Shown here piece by piece: positions 17,451 to 25,925 of a stretch of 64,000 nt of DNA. Position 1 is the stretch's first letter, and every line of letters begins with the position of its first letter. Origin of the DNA: Methanoculleus methanifontis. GTDB taxonomy: Archaea > Halobacteriota > Methanomicrobia > Methanomicrobiales > Methanoculleaceae. The DNA lies in contig NZ_VCYI01000013.1 of assembly GCF_030464365.1 (NCBI RefSeq), positions 1-64,000 of the forward strand. The letters are read 5' to 3'. The position numbers and the translations under genes are program-made. The notes under the pieces were generated by a model. That model did no database searches. It saw nothing but the letters and a program-made list of their open reading frames with translations, and was not told the DNA's origin.

Positions 17451-17714
17451 GCCCGTTATGATAGATGGCTAGAGTCCACCGGCCACCTGCTGATAATCCC
17501 TTTCCGGCACACCGCCGGTTTCTTCGAGTGATGGACTGCGAGCAGGCACCACTGCTGGGGTTTGTGCGGGAGGCGGCGCGGTTTCTCGACAAGCGCTTCC
17601 GTCCCGACGGTTACAGCATCGGCGTGAACGTCGGCGAGGCTGCCGGGCGGGCAGACGCTGGTGCACCTGCACGTGCACGTGATCCCGCAGTATGCCGGGG
17701 ATATGGCGAGTGAC
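17451..17714 (+). pseudogene. Degraded HIT-family hydrolase gene (two frameshifts)
   Basis: Three frames join into a HIT-domain protein. 17451-17528 reads ARYDRWLESTGHLLIIPF and on to AGFFE. About 17528-17650 reads VMDCEQAPLLGFVREAARF then PDGYSIGVNVGEAAG. From about 17650 it reads QTLVHLHVHVIPQYAGDMA, containing the HxHxH catalytic triad of HIT nucleotide hydrolases. The second shift coincides with a duplicated GGGC at 17643-17650. The N-terminal part and the usual C-terminal tail are missing. It lies between tRNA-Glu and a truncated Mrr-like gene, in a patch of decayed genes. Confidence 0.85.
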
Positions 17715-17739
17715 TGTCTATCATCAAAGGAACATCAGG

Positions 17740-18147
17740 CTATTCTAAAAGCAGTTCTTCCGGACAACGTTTTTTGACTTCTTGTTCATACCGTGCGTTC
17801 ACTTGAGATAGAAGATCGGCAACTGATCCGTAACCTTTCCGATATACAATATCTTGTGCAATTTGTGCCAGTTTATGGCCGTTAATCAAGAGAATGGGAT
17901 ACTCGTCCTCAATTATTTCTCGTTGCACGGCTACTGAAAAGTAACTCGTCGCTACATAAACTCCTAGCCACCCTCTCTTCAACCTTGCAACGGTCCTCGC
18001 AACATCTTTGCCCGATGTCGGCGAAGTAATTGTTTCACATTTCGCCTGCCCAAGAACAATTGTTTTCGCAGTTCCAAACCCTCTTCCAATTTGAAGGACC
18101 TTCAGCACCGGGCCGATCGTGCAATCACTCAATTCTGCCCGGTTCAT
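17740..18147 (-). CDS. Truncated Mrr-type restriction endonuclease domain
   Basis: 135 residues. TIVLGQAKCE is the QxK half of the Mrr-like PD-(D/E)XK active site, followed by the family segment SPTSGKDVARTVARLKRG, GVYVATSYFS, QREIIEDEYPILLING. Related enzymes are much larger, and the N-terminal recognition part and the catalytic Asp region appear to be lost, so this is probably a C-terminal remnant rather than a working enzyme. Its start overlaps the grpB-like gene by 23 nt. Base composition is lower in GC than the surroundings, consistent with acquired DNA. Possible start sites inside the frame leave the N-terminus uncertain. Confidence 0.6.
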   Translation of the reverse strand: MNRAELSDCTIGPVLKVLQIGRGFGTAKTIVLGQAKCETITSPTSGKDVARTVARLKRGWLGVYVATSYFSVAVQREIIEDEYPILLINGHKLAQIAQDIVYRKGYGSVADLLSQVNARYEQEVKKRCPEELLLE

Positions 18148-18709
18148 TTCGTGCTTCCTTTACAACGGACTGTATGAATGCCGCCTTTCCCTGTGTATAG
18201 GCCTCGCGGTCGAACTGATACTCTTCTTTGAGACGGCGTTTCAGTTTGCTATATTCCTCCGCAACATCAGGATGGAGAATAAGATAATCCCGGAAATACA
18301 GCTCATCCCAGTCGCCGCCATAGCGGACGTGGATATGGTAGGTCTGTCCCACAAACCCTTCCGGCGTATACCCCTTCATGAGCATCATGTGAGGCGGCGG
18401 ATCGCGTGGCTGGGGGTTGTAGAGGTACCCGATGTCCACCAAATTGCGAATCAACTCCTCATTGTCGCAATCATCGCTCACTTCGAGCAGGATATCGATT
18501 GTCGGCTTTGCGATTATCCCGGGGATGGAGGTGCTGCCGTAATGCGAGATCCGTTTGATGTGGTCCTTGCCGACAGCGTGTTCGATAAGTTCCTTTTCAG
18601 AGGCATATATCGCCGGCCAATCCGGATTATACTCCGACAGGATGATAGGGAAAAGTCGTCCCAGTTCTTCAAGACTCATTTCATTCAGCGGTTTTACCAC
18701 GTTTATCAC
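18125..18709 (-). CDS. GrpB/nucleotidyltransferase-like family protein
   Basis: 194 residues, UPF0157/GrpB family. The motif HYGSTSIPGIIAKPTIDILLEV is the nucleotidyltransferase-like GS...D.D signature, followed by HIHVRYGGDWDELYFRDYL and a C-terminal helix YSKLKRRL typical of the family. The molecular function of the family is not established. It is encoded on the minus strand in the low-GC patch with the truncated Mrr-like gene and may have arrived with it. Confidence 0.82.
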   Translation of the reverse strand: MINVVKPLNEMSLEELGRLFPIILSEYNPDWPAIYASEKELIEHAVGKDHIKRISHYGSTSIPGIIAKPTIDILLEVSDDCDNEELIRNLVDIGYLYNPQPRDPPPHMMLMKGYTPEGFVGQTYHIHVRYGGDWDELYFRDYLILHPDVAEEYSKLKRRLKEEYQFDREAYTQGKAAFIQSVVKEARNEPGRIE

Positions 18710-18723
18710 CCGAGTATTGCAAT

Positions 18724-19014
18724 CTAACGAGGCATACGCGGTAAGGCACCATGGAATCTGTGCTTACGGTAGTTTTTCCCGACAATGTCGGAAAAACGTT
18801 TCGTTAAATCAATCCGGACTGCTTTGCTCGTGGTTGAGAATGAAAGAGAAAACTCAGCGTGTTCTCCAGTGTGCGGCAGGTTCCCCGATGACAGTGAGTC
18901 GGGTATATCCTGGATATCGACCGTTTTACAGGCGATGCGGATAGTGTCAAAACAGTATAAATTCAGCCCGCCTTGCACCACCTGAAGTTCGCACACCTTC
19001 AGTCCCCGGTTCAT
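18724..19014 (-). CDS. Doubtful small hypothetical protein
   Basis: A 96-residue open frame with no recognised family, no clear ribosome site and no membrane segment. The composition is protein-like (GLNLYCFDTIRIACKTVDIQ), and it lies directly upstream of grpB on the same strand. I keep it only as a possibility; it could be a chance frame in the decayed region. Confidence 0.2.
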   Translation of the reverse strand: MNRGLKVCELQVVQGGLNLYCFDTIRIACKTVDIQDIPDSLSSGNLPHTGEHAEFSLSFSTTSKAVRIDLTKRFSDIVGKNYRKHRFHGALPRMPR

Positions 19015-19282
19015 GGACTGAGCCTACGCCGGTCCATTCACCGAAAAAGGAGCGAGGAATCTTCACCCCGCACCGGGATCGATCGTCGCATCGATCGACG
19101 TCCCGGGGGAACCATGGGGAAGACATCCCCCTCTCACTCGATCCTGAAATGACGAGATATGGGCCGAGAATCCCCCTACGCCCCGGCTTTCATCCGCGCA
19201 GGCCCGTAGTCTCCGAACGACTAATGCATTGTGTCATCTTATTTTAGAAACTTTTGTCGCATGTTGGGACGGGCACTCTGGT

Positions 19283-19406
19283 CTCACGCGGGAGTGCGCG
19301 AAGGTCGATATAATCCCCTGAAACGTCCCTTCGCGCTCTTCGCGGCTTCGCGTGAGGGGTAATGGAGAGTAGCGAAGTCTCACGCGAAGCCGCGAAGGTC
19401 GCGAAG
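19283..19406. repeat. MITE-like palindromic ends, copy 2
   Basis: 19283-19302 begins CTCACGCG and 19329-19356 reads CTTCGCG...GCTTCGCGTGAG, giving inverted ends around a ~26-nt centre. A second left end, CTCACGCGAAGCCGCGAAG, follows at 19379-19406. Same GCGAAG-unit ends as the copies at 16 kb and 54 kb but without the hairpin modules. Confidence 0.65.
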
Positions 19407-20104
19407 AGGGATGGGAGATCTTTAAAGTTAAGATAACAACAAGCACTAAGTTCCCTGCCCGTCGTCCTCTCCTTCAGGATACTAACCGGGTGCCAAAGCC
19501 GGTACGGACGGCAGCGACCGCCGGGAGCACGCCCTGTTCTGTCACCGGGGTGTCGTGGCATTCCGAAGGTGCCGCCACGACCTTTGACAACCCACCATCC
19601 GACCTCTATTAACCTGCAATTTTGAAATTTGCCCCAAAAAAAGACGGCATTATAAAAAAAGGCAAATGGAAAAATTTATAATAAAGATAGGCCTAAGTGT
19701 TGTTGGCCTGTTGGTACGGTGTTCGCTGTTAGACTGACTAATGTCCATTAACATTCTCATCGCGATCCTTCAGGCGATCGTTATAAAACTACTAACAATA
19801 TCAGATTACGTCTCATTCCAACACAGGACTGGTGTCCGATTACCAATTTGGTTTTATCCACATCGTCATTTTTTTTCAGGAGCGAAGGGGATGGAGCAGG
19901 ATGCCACCGTCTCCAGGACGGGGGATGGCGTGGAAACTTCCAGTGGAAGTTTCCCGACAGGAAGATGCGAAGCATCTTCCGTGTCCTGGAGGCCGGTCAT
20001 CTACACTCCTCTGTGGTACGGTGCGACAGTTCATACCCCAGTTGCGGAGCCCCAGCGCCAGGACGCCTCACCTCCCGCGATAGAGGGAGAAGCGTCCGCC
20101 GGGG
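19407..20104. other. Gene-poor AT-rich region
   Basis: No supported gene. 19610-19870 is markedly AT-rich with several possible TATA elements (for example around 19672-19684) but no credible downstream frame. A 148-residue frame at 19741-20187 has no family features and runs into the structured element at 19911-19991. The region could hold remnants of mobile DNA. Confidence 0.4.
19911..19991. repeat. Three-way-junction palindrome element
   Basis: CTCCAGGAC (19911-19919) pairs with GTCCTGGAG (19983-19991). Inside are two perfect hairpins: GGAAACTTCC/GGAAGTTTCC (19932-19941/19945-19954, 3-nt loop) and GGAAGATGC/GCATCTTCC (19960-19968/19972-19980, 3-nt loop). The total fold is a closing stem with two arms. 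It could be a small structured RNA or a DNA element related to the hairpin-module repeats elsewhere in the window. Confidence 0.6.
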
Positions 20105-21214
20105 TTATGCCGGAACCGGCGCAGCCTCTATCGCCACCGATTCCGCCACCCGTACGAGTTCATCTTTGCCGAGCATACCGCCCGTGAGGTGGTAGGAGTA
20201 TTCGCCGTCATGCCAGCGGAGCTGATCCCTCCCATCGGCAGAGACATACCCCGCCTCCCGGCCCCCAGAGAGGAGCACCACATCAGGCGTCCCGGGAAGA
20301 ACCGCTTCCTCCCGGTAGGGGTCGTGCAGCCGTTTCACGACCTCCAGGTCATTGCTGCTATCAGTGAACCGGAGCATCGTATAGCCGCCGGGGAGGTGCA
20401 CCCCGTCAGCGAAGGCATACCCTTCCGGGAGATAGGACGGCATCTCCACACCATAGCGCCGGGCTTCCTCGATGCTTGAGAGGAAGAGCGGCGTGATCGC
20501 GGCCGTCGGCATCGGCCGGACCTCGACGCCTACCGGCGGGTCGAAGGCGAAGATGTCGTCCGGGAGCCCGGTGTTCGCCAAAGGATCGGTGTATTCGGCA
20601 GAGAGGATCAGGTTCCCCTCGTTGCCGTACATCTCCACGCCGAGGAGGAGCCAGGTTTCGGCATCGATCCATACCCTGAAGCGGTGAACCGCCTCCCTGT
20701 AGCGGGTGGGCGCCTCGAAGGTCTTCGAGTCACCCGTGACTTCAAGGATATAGGCGGTGCGACCGCCTATGGTCTCGCTGCCCAGGTAGGAGGCGTTCTG
20801 CTCGGAAAGCGCTCCGGCGACCGTCTCCGCATACCCCCGGACTCCCTCCGCCCAGCCGGGGTAGGGAGGTTCGGAGAAGGCGGCCTGTATATACGGCCCC
20901 GCGACCGTCAGCGCCGTCCGGGTCGCCGGGTCGTAGCGCCACTTCCGGGTGCCGTTCGAGACGACGACCGTCCCCGCGAGGTCCGCGGGCTCGAGGAACT
21001 CCAGCCGGTAACTTTCAGGGGCTTTCCGGAGCAGCCTGACGGTGACGTTCTCGGAACCGGCCGTTACCGCCACGGTGGCGGTGAAGTCCGTCGCCTGCTC
21101 CTCTGCCGCGATGAACCGGGCGGCAATCTCGTCCGCCGGCGGCGGATCCGCAGCGGTGTCGAGGCACCCGGCGGCGCAGGCGAGGAGGAGGAGAGCGAGT
21201 GCTAAATGCTTCAT
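20105..21214 (-). CDS. LolA-like lipoprotein with DUF4367-like C-terminal domain
   Basis: 369 residues. A signal peptide ends in the lipobox ACAAGC, so Cys17 is probably lipidated and the protein sits on the outer face of the membrane. Residues about 25-235 resemble the LolA/MlaE-independent lipoprotein-carrier beta fold (FTATVAVTAGSENVTVRLLR, KWRYDPATRTALTV). The last ~110 residues (SYLPEGYAF, LPGGYTMLRFTDSSNDLEV) resemble DUF4367. Such archaeal proteins are usually found with envelope regulators. Its start overlaps the stop of the upstream membrane protein (ATGA), so it ends a four-gene operon. Confidence 0.8.
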   Translation of the reverse strand: MKHLALALLLLACAAGCLDTAADPPPADEIAARFIAAEEQATDFTATVAVTAGSENVTVRLLRKAPESYRLEFLEPADLAGTVVVSNGTRKWRYDPATRTALTVAGPYIQAAFSEPPYPGWAEGVRGYAETVAGALSEQNASYLGSETIGGRTAYILEVTGDSKTFEAPTRYREAVHRFRVWIDAETWLLLGVEMYGNEGNLILSAEYTDPLANTGLPDDIFAFDPPVGVEVRPMPTAAITPLFLSSIEEARRYGVEMPSYLPEGYAFADGVHLPGGYTMLRFTDSSNDLEVVKRLHDPYREEAVLPGTPDVVLLSGGREAGYVSADGRDQLRWHDGEYSYHLTGGMLGKDELVRVAESVAIEAAPVPA

Positions 21215-21753
21215 TTACAGGCCGCCCCCGTCACGATGAAGAGCAGTCCGACGAGCGGCATGAGGAGAAGAGTATACAGGACCATGGCAATCGCCATGAA
21301 ACCCGGCACAGGTGTCCCGGGAACAAGGGCGCAGAACGCGTTAGCGGCCAGGATGAGAGACAGGACGCTGACAAGGGCGGAGACGGCGATCGGCATCATT
21401 ACCCCGTTCCGGCAGTCATCCGGGAAAGAGTAGAAGAACAATGCTGCCGCCGGAGGAAGCAGGAATAGGAATACATGGTTCCCGATATCAGGAACCGTCA
21501 CGACCCACCTGGTGATTCCCGTCCAGAACGCAAGAGCGGTGCAGACGGCCGCGAACGGGATGCCCCAGAACCACCGGGGCGACTCGTGCCGCATCGCCCG
21601 CAGGAACTGAACCGACCCGGCGAGCGAGACGAGCGAGAGCAGGATGATCACACTCCCGGTACCGATGGAGCCATGGGATGCGAGCGTCACCGGCATGACT
21701 GCCCAGAGGAAGAAGAAGACCGCGCTCGCGGCGATGAGCGGGGCGAGTTTCAT
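21211..21753 (-). CDS. Integral membrane protein, unknown function
   Basis: 180 residues with about five or six hydrophobic segments (LIAASAVFFFLWAVMPVTL, IILLSLVSLAGSVQFL, FAAVCTALAFWTGI, HVFLFLLPPAAALFF, PIAVSALVSVLSLILA, FMAIAMVLYTLLLMP). No family recognised. ATG 21753 overlaps the stop of the surface-protein gene and its own stop overlaps the lipoprotein start, so all three are translationally coupled. Three cysteines are present, without a clear motif. Confidence 0.7.
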   Translation of the reverse strand: MKLAPLIAASAVFFFLWAVMPVTLASHGSIGTGSVIILLSLVSLAGSVQFLRAMRHESPRWFWGIPFAAVCTALAFWTGITRWVVTVPDIGNHVFLFLLPPAAALFFYSFPDDCRNGVMMPIAVSALVSVLSLILAANAFCALVPGTPVPGFMAIAMVLYTLLLMPLVGLLFIVTGAACK

Positions 21754-23366
21754 CCCCGCCTCACCCCCCGGCGCAGGAGCGCGATACCGCAGGCGGCCGT
21801 CGCCGCGAGCGCCCCGAACCCCGGAGCGCGGGCGGGCGCCGTCCACCCGTTCTCCCCGAACGACCGGGTCGTCCCGGCAAGGACGTAACCGCCGTCGGCC
21901 GTCGCAGCGAGGGCCGAGATATCGTCGGTCGCATCGCCGCCGAAGGAACGGGCGGCGGTGACGTCACCCCTATGGTCCACGAGCACCAGCCACCCATCGT
22001 GCGGCCCCCCGGCGTAGACCGTGCCGGTGAAGGCATACTCCCCCGGAGACGGTGCGACCGCCGACGTGATCGGGAAGACGCCGGGAATCTCGGGCGTCAC
22101 GGCCCAGGCGACATCCCCGGTCCCGCCGAGTCTGGTGAGACAGGGGCCGGGGAGATCGCTTCCGGGGCAGAACGCCCCGCCGGCGACGAGGTAACCGACG
22201 GCACCTCCGCCGGGCACTTCGAGAAGAACCGCGCCGGTGCCGCCGTCCATCTCATCAAGCGTCTTCGTCCAGAGTACCTCCCCCGTCGGATCGGTCTTGA
22301 ACAGTCGGATGGGCGCGGCGGTTCCGGAACGTGCCGCTTCCCAGGGGTTCCTCACCGCGGCGAGGTAGCCCCCGTCGACCGGGGTCGATATGACGCTGTC
22401 CATAATCCCGGAGTCGTTGCCGCCGATGGTTCGGTTCCACTCCTCGAACCCGTCCCGGTCGACCCTGACCAGCCATGCATCATCGGTCCCGGCATTCCTA
22501 TTCCCGCCAAGGATGAACCCGCCGTCACCGGTCAGATCGACCGTCGTGAAGAGTCCGTCCCCCGGAAACGTCCGGCTCCAGACCTCCCGGCCGTCCGGCG
22601 CGACCTTGAAGAGCCAGGCACTCCGCGTATTCTTCTCCGGCGTCCAGCCGGTGCTCCCGGCGACGACGTAGTTGCCATCACCGGTCGCGACCACGGCACG
22701 CACGGTATCCCAGTCCGGCCCGCCGTAGGTCTTCCTCCAGACCTCGTTGCCGTCGGCGTCCGTCCTGAGCAGCAGGGCGTCCCGGAACCCGGTGTTTCCG
22801 GCGATCAGGTATCCCCCGTCGTCCGCCTGGAGCACTGACGCGACGTCCGCACTATCCCCGCCGGGGTAGGTCCGGTTCCAGGCCTCGTTCCCCTGCCCGT
22901 CCGTCTTGACGAGCCAGATGGAGAGGTCGTACCAGGTTGCCTGCGTGCCCGTGGGCGGGGTGGAAAATGCCTCCGCCATCGCCCGGGAGATATCAGCGAG
23001 GACGGCGTTCTCCTCGTCGGTCAGGACCGGGTTCTCCCCCGCCGCCGGGGCGAACGCGATCCGGGTCACCGCACCCTCGGTCTCGTGCACCACCGGATAC
23101 TTCCGCCAGATCTCACGGAGGGACTCCTTTAATGCCTTCTTCTCTTCGTTGGAGCGGGGAGAGCGGTCGATGTAGCCGAGCAGGTTTTCCTGCTCGTCAT
23201 CGGTTCCGACGAGCATGACGTAGTGGGGCGACGCCTGCTTCACCGCATCGTCGATCTCAAGCCGATCGACGGGCGCCTCCACCGGGCTCTCGGCCGGGCG
23301 GGGGGTTTCGGCAGCCGCCGGGAGGATGAGCAGGCAGAGGATGAGAATAACACGAAGATACTTCAT
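21750..23366 (-). CDS. Secreted beta-propeller surface protein with PGF-CTERM-like anchor
   Basis: 538 residues. It has an N-terminal signal peptide (VILILCLLILPAAAE), a ~110-residue novel segment, then repeats of the type W-x-KT-D--G-E-W-RTYGG---D and GGYLIAGNT(G), about seven blades between residues 150 and 505, consistent with a propeller. The C-terminus APGFGALAATAACGIALLRR has the PGF motif, hydrophobic stretch and arginines of PGF-CTERM signals processed by archaeosortase, so cell-surface anchoring is expected. Function unknown. It overlaps the downstream membrane protein by 4 nt. Confidence 0.8.
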   Translation of the reverse strand: MKYLRVILILCLLILPAAAETPRPAESPVEAPVDRLEIDDAVKQASPHYVMLVGTDDEQENLLGYIDRSPRSNEEKKALKESLREIWRKYPVVHETEGAVTRIAFAPAAGENPVLTDEENAVLADISRAMAEAFSTPPTGTQATWYDLSIWLVKTDGQGNEAWNRTYPGGDSADVASVLQADDGGYLIAGNTGFRDALLLRTDADGNEVWRKTYGGPDWDTVRAVVATGDGNYVVAGSTGWTPEKNTRSAWLFKVAPDGREVWSRTFPGDGLFTTVDLTGDGGFILGGNRNAGTDDAWLVRVDRDGFEEWNRTIGGNDSGIMDSVISTPVDGGYLAAVRNPWEAARSGTAAPIRLFKTDPTGEVLWTKTLDEMDGGTGAVLLEVPGGGAVGYLVAGGAFCPGSDLPGPCLTRLGGTGDVAWAVTPEIPGVFPITSAVAPSPGEYAFTGTVYAGGPHDGWLVLVDHRGDVTAARSFGGDATDDISALAATADGGYVLAGTTRSFGENGWTAPARAPGFGALAATAACGIALLRRGVRRG

Positions 23367-23462
23367 GGGATCAACTCCGGCCTCCCGATTTCGCCAAACA
23401 TCGGTCCGGCACGTCTGCCGGCAGAACGGAAGGCCTATTAATGAGCGATTGGGGAGGGGGGT

Positions 23463-24188
23463 TTATATCCTTTCTGTGCCGTTCGTCTCCGCGTATGCAA
23501 CCCTCTCCGCCAGGGCGATCTCCCGCGGGGCAAAAATGACCAGCGCCCGGGGATCCTCGTCGATGGCGGTCGGCGTCCGGTTTTCGTCCGGCGGGTCAAG
23601 AAGGTAGATCTCAATGGTGTTCCAGACCTCCGTGGTGGCAAAGGAGATGAACTTCAGCGGGCGGAGCGTGCCGTTCTCGACGGCGTAGATGTTTCTGTAG
23701 GTGTCGTCGTAGGTCCGGTTCTGCTCGTGGTAAAAGATCTTCAGACTCGTTCCCCCTTTGCCGTAGGAGATCTCGTCGAACGGGATGTCGTCGGCAGCGG
23801 CGAGGGTTCCGAGCGGGTGGGCATGGGGAGGGCGGTAATCGAGCCGCTGGGACGAGAGGTAGGCGCTCCCGTTCTGAAGGACAAAGGCGGAGTGGACCCA
23901 GGGTTCATCCTCCATATCGGCAAAGAAACCGAACTGGATATAGGTGAACGAGCCGTTCGCATCGAAATCCATGACAAGCAGCGACGACTTCGCCGTCCGG
24001 TTGTCGAACGGGATCTGCTCTTCCATCGCCTCCCAGATCTCGAGGAGCGGGGGGTTGTGCTGTTCCGCCGGAAGGACGGGGACGGTTTCGTACTTGATCG
24101 TCTCGTAGCCGGGCGGGACGTAGAAGGCTCGCCAGAGGACGAAGACCACCACGATAACGATGCCGAGGATAAGCCACCGGTCTCTCAT
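23463..24188 (-). CDS. Membrane-anchored extracytoplasmic protein, unknown function
   Basis: 241 residues starting at ATG 24188 with an N-terminal anchor (WLILGIVIVVVFVLWRAFYV) and a hydrophilic exterior with several N-glycosylation-like sites (NRT, NGS, NGT). No family recognised. First gene of the minus-strand envelope operon, 96 nt before the surface-protein gene. It diverges from the membrane-bound winged-helix regulator at 24428. Confidence 0.65.
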   Translation of the reverse strand: MRDRWLILGIVIVVVFVLWRAFYVPPGYETIKYETVPVLPAEQHNPPLLEIWEAMEEQIPFDNRTAKSSLLVMDFDANGSFTYIQFGFFADMEDEPWVHSAFVLQNGSAYLSSQRLDYRPPHAHPLGTLAAADDIPFDEISYGKGGTSLKIFYHEQNRTYDDTYRNIYAVENGTLRPLKFISFATTEVWNTIEIYLLDPPDENRTPTAIDEDPRALVIFAPREIALAERVAYAETNGTERI

Positions 24189-24309
24189 GCGTTCGTGCTC
24201 CCGGCGATGAGGTAGCCGCCGTCCGCCGTGCCGCTTGAGACGGCGACGATTCGCCGCCGTCCTGTTACAGACGGTTGCTCCTCCACCATAGTGGGAGTTG
24301 GGACGCGAG

Positions 24310-24318
24310 ATTATATAC
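24310..24318. promoter_or_regulatory. Possible TATA element in divergent spacer
   Basis: ATTATATAC within the 239-nt spacer between the envelope operon and the regulator gene. It is about 110-120 nt from either start codon, so a long leader would be needed; assignment to either direction is uncertain. Confidence 0.3.
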
Positions 24319-24427
24319 GATTTCTGTGCCGACCGTCTACTCGCGAGCCCCGGTTTCCCTGAAGCCGGGTAGGAAAGGCTGCCGACAAAGCGCAAAGGTC
24401 AAGAGCCCGCACCCCTATTCCTGTAGC

Positions 24428-25231
24428 ATGCGACGCCGGACGGCTGCCGTACTCCTGATCATCCTTCTCACCGCTCTCCCCGCCTCTGCGGCCGCAACGG
24501 GGTATACGGTCAGCCCTGCCGGGAACTACGTACCCGACGGCCCGCCACAGGATATGACGCCCATCGAGTGGTGGCAGGTCCCGCCCCAGATTCTGATTAC
24601 CAGCCTGCTCATCGGAACCGCCCCCGAACTCCTGGTCGTCGTCAACATCCTGTTTCTCTTAAACGTCTGGCTCTTCTTCGGCTACCGCCGGATTGCAAAA
24701 CGCGCCGCACTCGAACACGAGACCCGGACGGCGATCTACGACCACATTTGCGCCCACCCGGGCATCCGGCTCGGCACCCTCGCCGAGGACCTCGGGATAA
24801 ACCGGGGAACGTTGCGATACCACCTCGGGAAACTGCAGGAGTTCGGGATGATCGCCAGCACCGCCGTCGGAGGACAGACGGGATACTTCGAGAACCGGCA
24901 GAAGTACTCCCCCCTCGAAGAGAAGGTGCTCATCCACCTCAAAAACCCGAACACCCGGGAGATCCTCTTCACGCTGCTGGAGAGCCCGGGGGCGTCGCGG
25001 CCGGAACTTGCCGAACGGCTCGGGATAACCGCATCGTCGGTCTCGTGGCACCTCCGAAGGCTGAAGGGCGACGGCGTCGTGCTCCGGGAGAAGGAGAGAG
25101 GAGACGTCCGGTATACCCTCTCGGGAGAGGCTGCGGCGTTTTTCGGGGAGCGGAAGGGCGCCGGGGCGGCGAAGTCCGGGGATTGCCGGGACACCAGGCA
25201 TGAGGGAGCGGGTGCCGGGAGCGGTGGATGA
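24428..25231 (+). CDS. Membrane-bound double winged-helix transcriptional regulator
   Basis: 267 residues. The order is signal-like segment (AVLLIILLTALPASAAA), ~30-residue exterior stretch, transmembrane helix (LLVVVNILFLLNVWLFF), then two cytoplasmic winged helices at about residues 100-165 (RLGTLAEDLGINRGTLRYHL) and 170-240 (RPELAERLGITASSVSWHL). This resembles the archaeal membrane-tethered MarR/ArsR-like regulators. Its divergence from the lipoprotein/surface-protein operon suggests it controls that operon in response to envelope state (inference). The last ~25 residues are low complexity. Confidence 0.8.
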   Translation: MRRRTAAVLLIILLTALPASAAATGYTVSPAGNYVPDGPPQDMTPIEWWQVPPQILITSLLIGTAPELLVVVNILFLLNVWLFFGYRRIAKRAALEHETRTAIYDHICAHPGIRLGTLAEDLGINRGTLRYHLGKLQEFGMIASTAVGGQTGYFENRQKYSPLEEKVLIHLKNPNTREILFTLLESPGASRPELAERLGITASSVSWHLRRLKGDGVVLREKERGDVRYTLSGEAAAFFGERKGAGAAKSGDCRDTRHEGAGAGSGG

Positions 25232-25294
25232 AGGACGGAGAGAACTGTTTTCTTCCGCGTATGCTGCCGCCTTATTTTTAATCAAAACACATTC

Positions 25295-25852
25295 ATGGCA
25301 GTGACCCCGATGAACCCCCACCGCATCCGCACCGAACGCCTCGACCTGATCCCGGGCACGCTCGAGATCCTCGAGGCCAACCGGGACGACCGTCAAAAAC
25401 TCGCCCGCCTCCTCTCCGCCGCCGTCCCGGGTTCGTGGCCGCCGCCGCTGCTCGACGACGAGACACTCGGGGAGTTCATCCAGATGATCTCCGGGGAAGA
25501 CGACCCGCTCTTCGGCGCCTGGTACTGGGTGCTGGACGACCCCGCAGCTGGAGAGCGGACCCTCATCGGCACCGGGGGGACCGCCACGTCGCCCACGGCG
25601 GAGGACGCGGTGCTCATCGGCTACTCGGTGCTCGACGAGTTCCAGAGCAGGGGCTACGCAACCGAGGCGATCCGGCACCTCATCCCCGCGCTCTTCTCCC
25701 TCCCGGGCATCCGGCAGATCGAGGCGGCGATCTATCCGGATCTTGGCGCACCCATCCGGGTGCTGGAAAAGAACGGATTCACCCGGGCAGGTGAGGGATT
25801 CGAGGAAGGAACAGTCAGGTACGTGCTGAAGAAACCCGACGGTTCGGCCTGA
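25295..25852 (+). CDS. GNAT-family N-acetyltransferase (RimJ/RimL-like)
   Basis: 185 residues. Family segments are RTERLDLIPGTLE, the acetyl-CoA loop near IGYSVLDEFQSRGYATEAI and the C-terminal NGFTRAGEGFEEGTVRYVL. RimJ/RimL-type enzymes acetylate N-terminal or side-chain amines of proteins, but the substrate cannot be told here. ATG 25295 or 25310 may be used. An AT-rich TATTTTTAATCAAAA element lies about 20-35 nt upstream. Confidence 0.82.
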   Translation: MAVTPMNPHRIRTERLDLIPGTLEILEANRDDRQKLARLLSAAVPGSWPPPLLDDETLGEFIQMISGEDDPLFGAWYWVLDDPAAGERTLIGTGGTATSPTAEDAVLIGYSVLDEFQSRGYATEAIRHLIPALFSLPGIRQIEAAIYPDLGAPIRVLEKNGFTRAGEGFEEGTVRYVLKKPDGSA

Positions 25853-25857
25853 GCCGG

Positions 25858-25925
25858 GGTGCCGGGGACGGCACCGGTAATGCGCACCGCACCGGGTTCG
25901 GGCGCACCCTAAAAAACCGCTTTTT
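25858..25925 (+). terminator. Hairpin and T-run after GNAT gene
   Basis: A 7-bp stem GGTGCCG/CGGCACC (25858-25864/25869-25875) sits just after the stop, and AAAAAACCGCTTTTT ends at 25925. Together they look like a transcription end for the acetyltransferase gene. Confidence 0.4.

Noticed and set aside
19741-20187. 148-residue frame in the gene-poor region
   Set aside because: No motif, starts in AT-rich DNA and runs through the branched palindrome and into the end of the lipoprotein gene on the other strand.
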